Part shown: piece after piece, positions 9,321 to 19,307 of the stretch
How the letters are laid out: every line of letters starts with the position of its first letter
How positions within the stretch are numbered: the first letter of the stretch is position 1
Assembly: GCF_001429625.1 (NCBI RefSeq)
Contig: NZ_LMSU01000001.1
Coordinates: forward strand, 1,416,310-1,480,309
DNA: 64,000 nucleotides
From: Nocardioides sp. Soil805
GTDB lineage: Bacteria; Actinomycetota; Actinomycetes; Propionibacteriales; Nocardioidaceae
Direction: 5' to 3'
The notes under the pieces: generated by a model
What the model was told of the DNA's origin: nothing
Seen by the model: the letters and a program-made list of their open reading frames with translations, nothing else
The model's database searches: none
Position numbers and translations under genes: made by a program

Positions 9321-11719
9321 TGGCCGGCTCCCTTCAGGGTGACGGTGCTGCCGGGCGAGGCCAGCTCGACGAGGAGGCCCCGTCCGTGGCTGTGGGTCGG
9401 GAGCCAGACCACGCCGTCGACCATGTCCGGCACGACCTCGACGGGCAGGCGGACCTCGCCCCGGTCACCGGTCACGACCACGCCGCCGTCGCTGGCGCCC
9501 TTGACCGACGCCAGAGTTCCGGGGCTGACCCGGGCCACGGCCGGGCGGCGGGTGGCGGCCAGGTGCGGGTCGCCGTCCTGCATGGACCCGCCGTCGAGCA
9601 GCTGCTTCCAGGTCGAGAGCACGATCGCACCGGCACGGCTGCGCGGGGCGCGCGGGGGCTTGCCGAGGACCGGGGCGGGACGCTCGCCGTCCCACGGGCC
9701 CATGGCCTCCATCTCGGCGCGCACCTCGGGGACGGTGCGGAACCCGAGGGGGCTCCCCTGCCCGAGGGCGGCGAGCTCGTCGGAGATCCCGGCCAGCACC
9801 CGCAGGTCCGGCAGCGAGCCGGGGTTGGTGAAGACGGCCTCGAAGGGACGCGGACGGCCCTCCCAGGTGACGAACGTGCCGGCCTTGTCGGTGACCGGGG
9901 CGACCGGGAGCACGACGTCGGCGCGGCGGGTCACCTCGGTCTCACGCAGCTCGAGGCTGACCACGAAGGACGCGGCGTCGAGCGCGGCGAGGGTCGCGGC
10001 GGGGTCGGTCGTGTCGTCGGGGTCCACGCCGCCGACGACCACGGCGCCGAGGCTGCCGTCGGTGAGCGCGGCGACGATCGCGTCGGCGTCGCGGCCGGCG
10101 GCCTCGGGCAGGTGCGCGACACCCCAGGCGGTGGCGGCGTCGACACGGGCGGACGCGTCGCCGGCGGGGCGGCCACCGGGCAGCAGGGTCGGCAGGCAGC
10201 CGGCCTCGACCGCTCCGCGGTCCCCGGCCCGACGCGGCACCCAGGCCAGCCGGGCTCCGGTGGTGCGGGCCAGCTCGACGGCCGCGGTCAGGGCTCCGTG
10301 GTGCTGGGCCAGCCGCTCACCCACCAGGATGACGCCTCCGGAGTCGAGGGCTGTGACGCCGTCCTCGGCCAGGGCGCGCAGCGCCTCGACCTCCTGGCCG
10401 GGGGCGGTCGGGATGAGTCGCCCGCCCATCTTGCCCAGGCCCCGCGTGGCGTACGGCGCGATCGCGACGACCTTGGTCGTCCGCTTCGACGCCTTGCGCA
10501 GCCGCAGGAAGATCGTGGCCGCCTCGTCCTCGGGCTCCAGGCCGGCCAGCACGACGACCGAGGCGCGCTCGAGGTCGTCGTACGTGACGTCCATCGACAG
10601 CGCGACGTGGGCGGCCAGGAAGTCCGCCTCCTCGGCGGAGTGCGGGCGGGCGCGGAAGTCGACGTCGTTGGTGCCCAATGAGACGCGGGCGAACTTGGCG
10701 TAGGCGTAGGCGTCCTCGGCGCTCACCCGACCGCCGGTGAGGACGGCCGCGCTGCCGGCCGCGTGCAGGCCGCGGGCGGCGACGGCGAAGGCCTCGGGCC
10801 ACGAGGCCGGGCGGAGCTCGCCGTCCTCGCGCACCATCGGGTAGGTGATGCGGTCGTCCTGCCGGGCGTAGTGGAAGGCGAAGCGGTCCTTGTCGCTGAT
10901 CCACTCCTCGTTGACCTCGGGGTCGTTGCCGGCCAGCCGGCGCATCACCTTGCCGCGCCGGTGGTCGATGCGGATCGCCGCACCGCACGCGTCGTGCTCG
11001 GCCACGCCGGGCGTGGAGACGAGGTCGAAGGGGCGCGAGCGGAAGCGGTACTCCGCGCTGGTCAGTGCCCCGACCGGGCAGATCTGGATGGTGTTGCCGG
11101 AGAAGTACGACAGGAACGGCGCGTCGTCGGCGATGCCGATCTGCTGCTGCGCGCCCCGCTCGATCAGCGCGATGAACGGGTCGCCGGCGATCTCGTCGGA
11201 GAAGCGCGTGCAGCGCTGGCACACGATGCACCGCTCGCGGTCGAGGAGCACCTGGGCCGAGAGGTTGATCGGCTTGGGGAAGGTGCGCTTGACGCCCTCG
11301 AAGCGGGTCTCGCCCCGGCCGTTGGACATGGCCTGGTTCTGCAGGGGGCACTCGCCGCCCTTGTCGCAGACGGGGCAGTCCAGCGGGTGGTTGACGAGGA
11401 GGAACTCCATCACGCCCTGCTGGGCCTTGTCGGCCACCGGGCTCGTCGCCTGGGTGCTGACGACCATGCCCTCGGCGACGGTGAGCGTGCAGGAGGCCTG
11501 CGGCTTGGGGATCGGCCTGCCGTTGCCGGCGTCCGGGACGTCGACCAGGCACTGGCGGCACGCCCCGACGGGGGCGAGCAGCGGGTGGTCGCAGAAGCGC
11601 GGGATCTGTACGCCGACCTGCTCGGCGGCGCGGATGACCAGCGTGTCCTTGGGGACGCTGACCTCCACGCCGTCGATCGTCAGCGTCACCAGGTCGACCT
11701 TGGCCGGGGTGGTCGTCAT
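9317..11719 (-). CDS. nuoG: NADH-quinone oxidoreductase subunit G, lacking N7 cluster ligands
   Basis: Large iron-sulfur subunit of the peripheral arm (800 aa from the ATG at 11719, which overlaps the nuoF stop). Ligands for the [2Fe-2S] cluster (C43, C54, C57, C77), N5 (H111, C115, C118, C124) and N4 (C164, C167, C170, C214) are all present. The next region, which in E. coli, Thermus and mycobacteria carries the four cysteines of N7, reads [14 protein letters not shown] and [10 protein letters not shown]: the expected Cys positions are A240, D243, A247 and S275. The molybdopterin-like domain follows. Electron transfer to quinone should be unaffected because N7 is off-path. Confidence 0.94.
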   Translation of the reverse strand: MTTTPAKVDLVTLTIDGVEVSVPKDTLVIRAAEQVGVQIPRFCDHPLLAPVGACRQCLVDVPDAGNGRPIPKPQASCTLTVAEGMVVSTQATSPVADKAQQGVMEFLLVNHPLDCPVCDKGGECPLQNQAMSNGRGETRFEGVKRTFPKPINLSAQVLLDRERCIVCQRCTRFSDEIAGDPFIALIERGAQQQIGIADDAPFLSYFSGNTIQICPVGALTSAEYRFRSRPFDLVSTPGVAEHDACGAAIRIDHRRGKVMRRLAGNDPEVNEEWISDKDRFAFHYARQDDRITYPMVREDGELRPASWPEAFAVAARGLHAAGSAAVLTGGRVSAEDAYAYAKFARVSLGTNDVDFRARPHSAEEADFLAAHVALSMDVTYDDLERASVVVLAGLEPEDEAATIFLRLRKASKRTTKVVAIAPYATRGLGKMGGRLIPTAPGQEVEALRALAEDGVTALDSGGVILVGERLAQHHGALTAAVELARTTGARLAWVPRRAGDRGAVEAGCLPTLLPGGRPAGDASARVDAATAWGVAHLPEAAGRDADAIVAALTDGSLGAVVVGGVDPDDTTDPAATLAALDAASFVVSLELRETEVTRRADVVLPVAPVTDKAGTFVTWEGRPRPFEAVFTNPGSLPDLRVLAGISDELAALGQGSPLGFRTVPEVRAEMEAMGPWDGERPAPVLGKPPRAPRSRAGAIVLSTWKQLLDGGSMQDGDPHLAATRRPAVARVSPGTLASVKGASDGGVVVTGDRGEVRLPVEVVPDMVDGVVWLPTHSHGRGLLVELASPGSTVTLKGAGQ

Positions 11720-13029
11720 GCAGTGGCTCCGGTGTGGGCGAACGCCGTCGAGGCGTTCGGGTCGAAGGGGCACCCGCCATGGGCGAGGTGCGCGAGGTAC
11801 TCGTCGCGGAAGTACTTGATCGAGCTCGAGATCGGGCTGGTCGCACCGTCACCCAGGGCGCAGAACGAACGGCCCAGGATGTTCTCGCACTGGTCGAGCA
11901 GCAGGTCGAGGTCGGACTCGGCCCCCTCGCCCTTCTCGAGCCGGGCCAGGGTCTGCACCAACCACCACGTGCCCTCGCGGCAGGGCGTGCACTTGCCGCA
12001 CGACTCGTGCTTGTAGAACTCGGTCCAGCGCAGCACGGCGCGCACGACGCACGTCGTCTCGTCGAAGAGCTGCAGCGCGCGCGTGCCGAGCATCGAGCCG
12101 GCCGCGCCGACGCCCTCGAAGTCGAGGGGCACGTCGAGGTGCTCGGTGGTGAGCAGCGGCGTGCTGGACCCGCCGGGGGTCCAGAACTTGAGCTCGTGGC
12201 CCTCGCGGATGCCGCCGGCGAGGTCGATCAGCTCGCGCAGCGTGATGCCCAGCGGGGCCTCGTACTGCCCGGGACGGGTGACGTGGCCCGAGAGGCTGAA
12301 GATGCCGAAGCCCTTGGACTTCTCGGTGCCCATCGAGGCGAACCACTCGGCGCCGCGCCCGATGATGCTCGGCACGGACGCGATCGACTCGACGTTGTTG
12401 ATGACCGTCGGGCTGGCGTAGAGGCCGGCGACGGCGGGGAACGGAGGACGCAGGCGCGGCTGGCCGCGGCGGCCCTCGAGGCCCTCGAGCAGGGCGGTCT
12501 CCTCGCCGCAGATGTAGGCGCCGGCGCCGGTGTGGACGACCACGTCGAGGTCGTAGCCCGAGCCGTGGATGTCCTTGCCGAGGTGACCGGCGAGGTAGGC
12601 CTCCTGCACGGCGCGCTGCAGGCGGCGTACGACGTGCAGCACCTCGCCGCGGACGTAGATGAAGGCGTGGTTGGCGCGGATCGCGAACGAGCTGATGATG
12701 ACGCCCTCGACCAGGGTGTGCGGGCTGGCCATCATGAGGGGGATGTCCTTGCAGGTGCCCGGCTCGGACTCGTCGGCGTTGACCACGAGGTACTTGGGCT
12801 TGGGGTTGTCCTGCGGGATGAAGCCCCACTTCATGCCGGTGGGGAAGCCCGCGCCGCCGCGCCCGCGCAGGCCGGAGTCCTTGACGGCGGCGATGATGGC
12901 GTCGGGGTCCATCCCGAGCGCCGTGCGCATCGCCTCGTAGCCGCCGTGCTGCTCGTACGACGCCAGCGTCCAGGAGCGCTCCGCGTCCCAGTTGTCCGTG
13001 AGGACCGGGGTCAGGGTGTCGATGCTCAC
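11716..13029 (-). CDS. nuoF: NADH-quinone oxidoreductase subunit F (NADH/FMN site)
   Basis: Catalytic entry subunit (437 aa) that oxidises NADH through FMN. The NADH-binding [13 protein letters not shown], the FMN-binding [20 protein letters not shown] and the N3 cluster motif [13 protein letters not shown] with its distal cysteine (SFCALG) are intact. The GTG at 13029 overlaps the nuoE stop (GTGA); upstream in-frame sequence is shadow of nuoE. Partner of NuoE and NuoG in the N module. Confidence 0.96.
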   Translation of the reverse strand: MSIDTLTPVLTDNWDAERSWTLASYEQHGGYEAMRTALGMDPDAIIAAVKDSGLRGRGGAGFPTGMKWGFIPQDNPKPKYLVVNADESEPGTCKDIPLMMASPHTLVEGVIISSFAIRANHAFIYVRGEVLHVVRRLQRAVQEAYLAGHLGKDIHGSGYDLDVVVHTGAGAYICGEETALLEGLEGRRGQPRLRPPFPAVAGLYASPTVINNVESIASVPSIIGRGAEWFASMGTEKSKGFGIFSLSGHVTRPGQYEAPLGITLRELIDLAGGIREGHELKFWTPGGSSTPLLTTEHLDVPLDFEGVGAAGSMLGTRALQLFDETTCVVRAVLRWTEFYKHESCGKCTPCREGTWWLVQTLARLEKGEGAESDLDLLLDQCENILGRSFCALGDGATSPISSSIKYFRDEYLAHLAHGGCPFDPNASTAFAHTGATA

Positions 13030-13928
13030 TGTGCCTCCTCGGTTCCCCGGGCGTCGTCCTCGTGCTTGAGCTCGGCGCCGGAGCGCTCGACCTCGCCCTC
13101 GGAGTCGGCCCGGTCGGCCTCGTGGGAGCCCTCGGTCCCGGTCGCGGCCTCGGCCGGCTCGTCGGAAGTGCGACCGGAGGCCTCCCCGCCCGGGGCGGTC
13201 CAGCCGTTGGCGCGGGCGATGCCCAGGCCCACCAGCGACGCGGGGCCGGCGGAGGGTCCCTCGTCGGCGAGGTCGTCGGGGAAGCCGGCGAGCACCCGCT
13301 CGGCCTGCTTCCACGTGCACAGGGCGGGCCCGCGGGTGGAGCGGACCTCGGCGCCGGAGCGCAGGTCGTCGACGACCCGGACCGCCGAGTCCGGCGTCTG
13401 GTTGTCCATGAACTCCCAGTTGACCATCATCACCGGCGCGTAGTCGCAGGCCGCGTTGCACTCGATGTGCTCGAGGGTGATGGAGCCGTCCGCGCTGGTC
13501 TCGTCGTTGCCGACGTCGAGGTGCTCCTTGAGCCGCTCGAAGATCAGGTCGCCGCCCATGACCGCGCACAGGGTGTTGGTGCAGACGCCGACGAGGTAGT
13601 CGCCGACCGGCTTGCGCTTGTACATCGTGTAGAAGGTCGCGACCCCGCTCACCTCGGCGGCGGAGATGCCGAGGATCTCGGCGCACGCCTCGATGCCCTC
13701 CGGCGTCACCCGGCCCTCCACCGACTGCACCAGGTGCAGCATCGGGAGCAGGCCCGAACGGGCCTCGGGGTAGCGGGCCGCGATCTGGCGCAGCTCGCTC
13801 CACGTCTGGGGCGTCAGCGCCGCGTCGTTCTCGGAGAACCGGTCGGGACTGGGCGCGGCGTACGGCGCGGTGCTGACGGCCATGCCGGGGTCGACGGCGG
13901 GTGCGGTCGTGGGGTCGATCGAGCTCAT
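13026..13928 (-). CDS. nuoE: NADH-quinone oxidoreductase subunit E with acidic C-terminal extension
   Basis: [2Fe-2S] (N1a) subunit of the N module. Ligands are VCTNTLC and ECNAAC in the thioredoxin-like domain (residues ~35-210). At 300 aa it is longer than E. coli NuoE (166 aa): residues after ~215 form a hydrophilic Glu/Asp/Ser/Thr-rich tail with no recognisable fold, as in other actinobacteria. The ATG at 13928 overlaps the nuoD stop (ATGA). Confidence 0.95.
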   Translation of the reverse strand: MSSIDPTTAPAVDPGMAVSTAPYAAPSPDRFSENDAALTPQTWSELRQIAARYPEARSGLLPMLHLVQSVEGRVTPEGIEACAEILGISAAEVSGVATFYTMYKRKPVGDYLVGVCTNTLCAVMGGDLIFERLKEHLDVGNDETSADGSITLEHIECNAACDYAPVMMVNWEFMDNQTPDSAVRVVDDLRSGAEVRSTRGPALCTWKQAERVLAGFPDDLADEGPSAGPASLVGLGIARANGWTAPGGEASGRTSDEPAEAATGTEGSHEADRADSEGEVERSGAELKHEDDARGTEEAQ

Positions 13929-15289
13929 CTGTCGACGCCTCCCATCACGGGGTCGATGGAGGCGATGGCCACGATGACGTCGGCGACCATGCCGCCCTCG
14001 CTCATCACGCTCGTCGCCTGGAGGTTGGTGAAGGACGGGTCGCGGAAGTGGGCCCGGAACGGACGGGTACCGCCGTCGGAGACCACGTGGGCACCGAGCT
14101 CGCCGCGGGGCGACTCGATCGGGACGTAGGCCTGGCCGGCCGGCACCCGGAACCCCTCGGTCACCAGCTTGAAGTGGTGGATCAGTGCCTCCATCGACTC
14201 GCCCATGATGTGGCGGATGTGGTCGAGGGAGTTGCCCATGCCGTCGGAGCCGATGGCGAGCTGGCTGGGCCAGGCGATCTTCTTGTCACCGACCATCACC
14301 GGGGCGCCCTCGAGGTCGGCGAGACGTGTGGCCGCCTGCGCCACGATCCGCAGCGACTCGTGCATCTCCGCGAGGCGCACCCGGAACCGGCCGTAGGCGT
14401 CGGCGGTGTCCCACGTCTGGACGTCGAAGTCGTAGTCCTCGTAGCCGGCGTAGGGCTGCGTCTTGCGCAGGTCCCAGGCGTAGCCGGTGGAGCGCAGCGG
14501 CGGACCGGAGAGGCCCAGCGCCAGGCAGCCGGCCAGGTCGAGGTGGCCGACACCCTCGAGGCGCGCCTTGAAGATCGGGTTGGCGTTGCAGAGCGCGGCG
14601 TACTCGGTGAGGCGCTTCTCCATCAGGGAGATGAAGTCGCGGATCTCGTCGAGCGCACCGGGCGGGAGGTCCTGGGCGACGCCGCCGGGGCGGATGAACG
14701 CGTGGTTCATCCGCAGGCCGGTGATGAGCTCGAAGAGGTCGAGGACCAGCTCGCGCTCGCGGAAGCCGATCGTCATCACGGTCAGCGCCCCGATCTCCAT
14801 CCCGCCGGTCGCGATGCAGACCAGGTGGGAGGAGATGCGGTTGAGCTCCATGAGGAGGACCCGCATGACCTGGGCCTTCTCGGGGATGTCGTCCTCGATG
14901 TCGAGCAGGCGCTCCACGCCCATGGCGTACGTCGCCTCGTTGAAGAACGGGGAGAGGTAGTCCATCCGCGTGCAGAACGTCGTGCCCTGCACCCAGGAGC
15001 GGTACTCCATGTTCTTCTCGATGCCGGTGTGGAGGTAGCCGATGCCGCAGCGGGCCTCGGTGACCGTCTCGCCCTCGAGCTCGAGGATCAGGCGCAGCAC
15101 GCCGTGCGTCGACGGGTGCTGGGGACCCATGTTGACGACGACCCGCTCGTCGGCGGAGTCGCCGAGCCCCTGGGTGATGGAGTCCCAGTCCTGCCCGGTG
15201 ACCGTGAAGACCTTGCCCTGCGTGGTGTCGCTGGGGTCGGCGTACAGGTCCTGCTGGTTCGCTGTCGAGTCGTTCTGTGTCGTGGCCAT
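13925..15289 (-). CDS. nuoD: NADH-quinone oxidoreductase subunit D
   Basis: 49-kDa-type subunit (454 aa) that with NuoB and NuoH forms the menaquinone site. It shows the family signature [12 protein letters not shown] with the quinone-contacting histidine, and the conserved ESPRGELG near the C-terminus. The ATG at 15289 shares one base with the nuoC stop (TGATG). Confidence 0.97.
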   Translation of the reverse strand: MATTQNDSTANQQDLYADPSDTTQGKVFTVTGQDWDSITQGLGDSADERVVVNMGPQHPSTHGVLRLILELEGETVTEARCGIGYLHTGIEKNMEYRSWVQGTTFCTRMDYLSPFFNEATYAMGVERLLDIEDDIPEKAQVMRVLLMELNRISSHLVCIATGGMEIGALTVMTIGFRERELVLDLFELITGLRMNHAFIRPGGVAQDLPPGALDEIRDFISLMEKRLTEYAALCNANPIFKARLEGVGHLDLAGCLALGLSGPPLRSTGYAWDLRKTQPYAGYEDYDFDVQTWDTADAYGRFRVRLAEMHESLRIVAQAATRLADLEGAPVMVGDKKIAWPSQLAIGSDGMGNSLDHIRHIMGESMEALIHHFKLVTEGFRVPAGQAYVPIESPRGELGAHVVSDGGTRPFRAHFRDPSFTNLQATSVMSEGGMVADVIVAIASIDPVMGGVDR

Positions 15290-16056
15290 CAGTTGTACGA
15301 CCTCCGCTGGTCCGGCGGCGGGATCGAGCCGCCCTTGTACTCCACAGGGATGCCGCCCAAGGGGTAGTCCTTGCGCTGCGGGTGGCCCGGCCAGTCGTCG
15401 GGCATCAGGATCCGGGTCATGGCGGGGTGACCGTCGAAGACGATCCCGAACATGTCCCAGGTCTCGCGCTCGTGCCAGTCGTTAGTGGGGTAGATGCTCA
15501 CCAGGCTGGGCACGTGGGGGTCCGAGTCGGGGCAGGACACCTCGAGGCGGATGCGACGGTTGTGGGTCATCGAGAGCAGGTGGTAGACGGCGTGCAGCTC
15601 GCGTCCCGCGTCGTCGGGGTAGTGCACGCCGCTCACGCCCGAGCAGAACTCGAAGCGCAGCGCCTCGTCGTCACGCAGCATCTGCGCCACGAAGGGCAGG
15701 TCCTGCCGGCGGACGTGGAAGGTGATCTCGCCCCGGTGGACGACCACGGACTCGACGGCGGCGGTGAGGTCGGTCTGGCCGAGCCGTGCCTCGAGCGCGT
15801 CGGCGACCTCGTCGAACCACCCGCCGTACGGGCGCTGGGAGGCACCCGGGAACACGATGGGGGCGACCATGCCGCCGTACCCGGAGGTGTCACCGGTGCC
15901 GGAGACGCCGAACATGCCGCGGCGCTGGCCGGCCGAGCGCACCTCGGTGCCCTCGCCGCGGGGGGCGGGGAGGTTCTCCGGGGACTGCTCGACGGCCGGC
16001 TGGTCGACGTGCGCGGTCTCCGGCTTGTCGGAGGGGTTGTCGGACGGGTTGCTCAT
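15289..16056 (-). CDS. nuoC: NADH-quinone oxidoreductase subunit C
   Basis: 30-kDa-type subunit (255 aa) packing against NuoD. The C-terminal signature [16 protein letters not shown] is clear and the conserved [12 protein letters not shown] precedes it. The first ~60 residues are a polar, Pro/Glu-rich leader not needed for the fold. NuoC and NuoD are separate here, not fused as in E. coli. The ATG at 16056 overlaps the nuoB stop (ATGA). Confidence 0.96.
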   Translation of the reverse strand: MSNPSDNPSDKPETAHVDQPAVEQSPENLPAPRGEGTEVRSAGQRRGMFGVSGTGDTSGYGGMVAPIVFPGASQRPYGGWFDEVADALEARLGQTDLTAAVESVVVHRGEITFHVRRQDLPFVAQMLRDDEALRFEFCSGVSGVHYPDDAGRELHAVYHLLSMTHNRRIRLEVSCPDSDPHVPSLVSIYPTNDWHERETWDMFGIVFDGHPAMTRILMPDDWPGHPQRKDYPLGGIPVEYKGGSIPPPDQRRSYN

Positions 16057-16607
16057 CGGAGCAGGCCTCGCATCTGGCTCGTCGGCAGGGCCTGGAGCGC
16101 GTGCGTCTCGCGCTCCTCGATCTCGGCGAGCCGGTTGGCTCCGAGCTTGGTGGCCTGGACCTGGTCGTGGAGCTTGAGGATCGCGTCGATGAGCATCTCG
16201 GGACGCGGCGGGCAGCCGGGGAGGTACATGTCGACGGGGACCACGTGGTCGACGCCCTGCACGATCGCGTAGTTGTTGAACATGCCGCCGGAGCTGGCGC
16301 AGACGCCCATGGCGAGGACGTACTTGGGCTCGGCCATCTGGTCGTAGATCTGGCGCAGGACCGGGGCCATCTTCTGGCTGACCCGCCCGGCCACGATCAT
16401 CAGGTCGGCCTGGCGCGGGCTGGCGCGGAAGACCTCCATGCCGAAGCGCGCGAGGTCGTACTTGGGACCGCCGGACGTCATCATCTCGATGGCGCAGCAG
16501 GCCAGTCCGAAGGTCGCCGGCCAGAAGGACGCCTTGCGCATGTAGCCGGCGACGCCCTCCACCGTGGTGAGCAGGACGCCGCTCGGCAGCTTCTCTTCGA
16601 GTCCCAT
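16053..16607 (-). CDS. nuoB: NADH-quinone oxidoreductase subunit B (cluster N2)
   Basis: Subunit carrying terminal [4Fe-4S] cluster N2 next to the quinone site (184 aa). The tandem cysteines [10 protein letters not shown] and the distal ligands in [13 protein letters not shown] and [10 protein letters not shown] are present. The start is the ATG at 16607; in-frame sequence upstream is repeat-rich spacer. It is the only nuo gene preceded by a sizeable gap (183 bases from nuoA), and that gap holds an inverted repeat. Confidence 0.96.
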   Translation of the reverse strand: MGLEEKLPSGVLLTTVEGVAGYMRKASFWPATFGLACCAIEMMTSGGPKYDLARFGMEVFRASPRQADLMIVAGRVSQKMAPVLRQIYDQMAEPKYVLAMGVCASSGGMFNNYAIVQGVDHVVPVDMYLPGCPPRPEMLIDAILKLHDQVQATKLGANRLAEIEERETHALQALPTSQMRGLLR

Positions 16608-16701
16608 GGATTCAGACCTCTCTCTGAGGGTCGCGAGGCGCGTGCCATGCCAAGGCGGAGGAGGGAAGGCGACCTTCAGCGGAGCGCAGCGGAGCGGTCG
16701 T

Positions 16702-16757
16702 CGACCACCGGGGTCCCTGCGGAAAGGCAAGCGGAGCGCGTTTCCGTGGGGTGGTCG
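16702..16757 (-). repeat. Two-tier inverted repeat in the nuoA-nuoB spacer
   Basis: Within the only large gap of the nuo operon, an outer pair of arms CGACCACC (16702-16709) and GGTGGTCG (16750-16757) encloses an inner pair CGGAAA (16720-16725) and TTTCCG (16741-16746). On the nuo transcript this would fold into a two-tier hairpin between nuoA and nuoB. The flanks (16660-16740) are rich in GCGGAGCG-like units. Possible roles are an RNA processing or attenuation element, or simply a dispersed repeat; I infer no more than that. Confidence 0.6.
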
Positions 16758-16790
16758 GACAACGAAGGCAGGGTGCGTGCATCGCGGGCC

Positions 16791-17150
16791 TCAGTCCCAA
16801 TCCAGTCCGCCGCGACGCCACACGTAGGCGTAGGCGACGAAGACAGTGGCGATGAAGACGACCATCTCGATGAGCCCGAAGACCTTCATGGCGTCGAAGT
16901 GCACGGCCCACGGGTAGAGGAAGATGATCTCGATGTCGAAGACGATGAACAGCATCGCGGTGATGTAGTACTTCACCGGGAACCGACCGCCGCCGACCGG
17001 CTGCGGGGTGGGCTCGATGCCGCACTCGTAGGAGTCGAGCTTGGCGCGGTTGTAGCGCTTGGGCCCGACGAAGGCGCTCATCACGACCGAGCCGACCGCG
17101 AAGGCCGCGGCGATCGCCGCGAGCACGAGCACCGGCGTGTAGAGCTCCAT
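16791..17150 (-). CDS. nuoA: NADH-quinone oxidoreductase subunit A
   Basis: First gene of the nuo operon (119 aa), a three-helix membrane subunit of complex I. The conserved DSYECGIEP loop with its cysteine and the segment FDIEIIFLYPWAV are visible. The ATG at 17150 is preceded by AGGAGGGG about eight bases upstream; longer in-frame sequence lacks any better start. Confidence 0.96.
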   Translation of the reverse strand: MELYTPVLVLAAIAAAFAVGSVVMSAFVGPKRYNRAKLDSYECGIEPTPQPVGGGRFPVKYYITAMLFIVFDIEIIFLYPWAVHFDAMKVFGLIEMVVFIATVFVAYAYVWRRGGLDWD

Positions 17151-17230
17151 GGAGCCGTCCCCTCCTCGTCCCTGTGCAGCGGAATCGGCCACGTGAGCAG
17201 CCACCGCGACCCGGGGTCGCATGTGACTTT

Positions 17231-17289
17231 GTGAACTACTTCACTAGTGGCGCAGCCCACAGTGTAGGACGCGGTGTGCGCCGCGTCAC
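17231..17289 (-). promoter_or_regulatory. nuo operon promoter with Rex-type operator
   Basis: Reading toward nuoA: -35-like GTGACG (17289-17284), 17-base spacer, -10-like TACACT (17266-17261), giving a start near 17254 and a leader of about 100 bases. Just downstream lies GTGAA-ctac-TTCAC (17231-17244), which fits the Rex operator half-sites known from Streptomyces (TGTGAA-N4-TTCACA) with one outer base off. A rex gene is present at 52835-53551, so NADH-responsive repression of nuo is a reasonable inference. Confidence 0.65.
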
Positions 17290-17294
17290 GCAGG

Positions 17295-17307
17295 GGGGTG
17301 GCACCCC
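17295..17307. terminator. Small hairpin, possible menG terminator
   Basis: GGGGT-ggc-ACCCC lies about 85 bases beyond the menG stop and just upstream of the nuo -35. No U-tract follows. A second small hairpin, TGCGG-attta-CCGCA (17324-17338), is closer to menG. Either could end menG transcription; both are weak. Confidence 0.3.
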
Positions 17308-17390
17308 GGAACGGCCGCTCACCTGCGGATTTACCGCACGCGAGGCTTGGCTAAATGGCGGGCCGGGGCGGCGTCGGCGGACGCGGGACG

Positions 17391-18080
17391 TCAGGCTGTC
17401 GCGCGGTGCAGGGCGACGATGCCGCCCGACAGGTTGCGCCACTGCGGGGACTGCCACCCGGCGGCGGCGATCATCGCGGCGAGGCCCTGCTGGTCGGGCC
17501 AGGCGCGGATCGACTCCGCGAGGTAGACGTAGGCGTCCGGGGAGGAGGAGACCGCACGCGAGATCGCCGGCAGCGCCTTCATCAGGTACTCCATGTAGAC
17601 GGTGCGGAACGGCCGGAAGGTCGGGCTGCTGAACTCGCACACGACGAGGCGCCCGCCGGGGCGGGTGACCCGGCGCATCTCCCGCAGCCCGGCCTCCGGG
17701 TCGACGATGTTGCGCAGTCCGAAGGAGATCGTGACCGCGTCGAAGGTGTCGTCCGCGAACGGCAGACGGGTGCCGTCGCCCGCGGTGAAGGGCAGGTGCG
17801 GACGCGCCCGCTTGCCCACCCGGAGCATGCCGAGGGAGAAGTCGCACGGGACGACGTGCGCGCCCGCGTCCGCGAAGGGCTGGCTGGAGGTGCCGGTGCC
17901 GGCCGCGAGGTCGAGCACGCGGTCGCCGTACGACGGGCCGACCGCGGCGATGACCTCGCGCCGCCAACGTCGGTCCTGGCCCAGCGAGAGCACGTCGTTG
18001 GTCACGTCGTAGCGCTTCGCGACCGCGTCGAACATGTGTCGGACGTCGGTCGGCTGCTTGTCGAGCTCTGCACGGGCCAC
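17391..18080 (-). CDS. menG: Demethylmenaquinone methyltransferase
   Basis: Class I SAM-dependent methyltransferase of the UbiE/MenG family (229 aa) for the last step of menaquinone synthesis. Signatures seen: [25 protein letters not shown] at the N-terminus, SAM-binding [10 protein letters not shown] and the motif [12 protein letters not shown]. The GTG at 18080 follows a TACGCT box by six bases, the arrangement of a leaderless transcript, and the resulting N-terminus matches the mycobacterial protein as I remember it. Confidence 0.93.
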   Translation of the reverse strand: MARAELDKQPTDVRHMFDAVAKRYDVTNDVLSLGQDRRWRREVIAAVGPSYGDRVLDLAAGTGTSSQPFADAGAHVVPCDFSLGMLRVGKRARPHLPFTAGDGTRLPFADDTFDAVTISFGLRNIVDPEAGLREMRRVTRPGGRLVVCEFSSPTFRPFRTVYMEYLMKALPAISRAVSSSPDAYVYLAESIRAWPDQQGLAAMIAAAGWQSPQWRNLSGGIVALHRATA

Positions 18081-18162
18081 GCCGCGAGCGTAGTGCGGAC
18101 GCAACCGCAGGGCGTCGGTGGGCGTCTCTACGATGACGACACCTGCCTACCTCGGAGATCCC

Positions 18163-19215
18163 ATGCCTTTCGCCCGGCCTTTCACCCGGCCTTCCGCCCG
18201 GACGACCCTCGCCACTGCCACCCGCCTCCTGCTGGCGATCGTCCTGACGCTCGGCCTCGCCGGCCTCGGCACGACCTCCCTCGGCGCGCCCGCCGGCGCC
18301 GCCGACGGTGTCGGCCCGGCCGCCCGGGCGGCCTTCACGCCGCTGCGCTTCGGTGACACGGGCTGGCGGGTGCGCGAGCTGCAGAGCCGGCTCCACCAGC
18401 TCGGCCTGCACTCCGAGGTCGTCACCAGCCGCTTCGACGCCCAGACCCGCGACGGCGTGCGCACCTTCCAGGCCCGTCGGCACCGCGAGACGACCGGACG
18501 GGTCGACGCCCGCACCTGGACCCGGCTCGTGGCGGTCACCACCGACCCGACGCGGGAGGCGCTGCACAACATCTACACGCCCGGTCCCGCCCTGCTCGCG
18601 GCCGGCGACCAGGGACTGGCCGTGCGCCGCCTCCAGGCGCGACTCGCGCAGCTGCGGTGGTGGACCGGTGAGGTGACCGGCGTCTACGACGCACGCACCA
18701 CCACGGCCGTGCGGGGCTTCCAGGAGAAGCGTCGGATCCCGGTGACCGGCGAGGTCGACCGGCGCACCCTCGACCGGCTGGCCGCGATGACCCGCCAGCC
18801 CACCAAGGCCGAGCTCTTCAACATCGAGCCGCAGGGGCCGACCCTGGACCCGCGCTGCATGACCGGGCGGGCCATGTGCGTCGACAAGACGTCACGCTCG
18901 CTGCGCTGGGTGGTCGACGGAGTGGTCAAGACCCGCTTCGACGTGCGCTTCGGCTCCGACGAGCTGCCGACGCGGGAGGGCGCGTTCTCGGTGTTCCGCA
19001 AGAGCCGCGACCACGTGTCGAGCCTCTACGACACCTCGATGCCCTTCGCCATGTTCTTCTCCGGCGGGCAGGCGGTGCACTACTCCCCCGACTTCGCCGC
19101 CACCGGCTACAACGGCGCCTCCCACGGGTGCGTCAACGTGCGCGACTACGACGGGGTCCGCTGGCTCTTCGACCAGGTGCGCCTCGGTGACAAGGTGATC
19201 GTCTACCGCTCCTGA
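18163..19215 (+). CDS. Secreted L,D-transpeptidase with two peptidoglycan-binding domains
   Basis: Cell-wall cross-linking enzyme forming 3-3 peptide bridges. From the ATG at 18163 (GGAG ribosome site) it is 350 aa: a signal peptide (residues ~1-47), two PG_binding_1 repeats (~59-122 and ~143-210) and a YkuD catalytic domain with H306 and the motif SHGCVNV (H321, nucleophile C323). A TACGAT box at 18129-18134 gives a short leader; an earlier ATG at 18133 lies inside that box and is rejected. Divergent from menG. Confidence 0.93.
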   Translation: MPFARPFTRPSARTTLATATRLLLAIVLTLGLAGLGTTSLGAPAGAADGVGPAARAAFTPLRFGDTGWRVRELQSRLHQLGLHSEVVTSRFDAQTRDGVRTFQARRHRETTGRVDARTWTRLVAVTTDPTREALHNIYTPGPALLAAGDQGLAVRRLQARLAQLRWWTGEVTGVYDARTTTAVRGFQEKRRIPVTGEVDRRTLDRLAAMTRQPTKAELFNIEPQGPTLDPRCMTGRAMCVDKTSRSLRWVVDGVVKTRFDVRFGSDELPTREGAFSVFRKSRDHVSSLYDTSMPFAMFFSGGQAVHYSPDFAATGYNGASHGCVNVRDYDGVRWLFDQVRLGDKVIVYRS

Positions 19216-19244
19216 GCGGCTCGGGGGCGTGATCCCCGCCACGA

Positions 19245-19259
19245 CCCCGTCTGCCGGGG
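19245..19259 (+). terminator. Short hairpin after the L,D-transpeptidase gene
   Basis: CCCCG-tctgc-CGGGG begins 30 bases after the stop codon and 36 bases before the promoter box of menF. There is no U-tract. Weak but plausibly a terminator between two same-strand genes. Confidence 0.35.
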
Positions 19260-19307
19260 CTGCTCCGGGCTCGGGACGACGAGGTGTCTCCGCGTAGGCT
19301 CCGGGGC

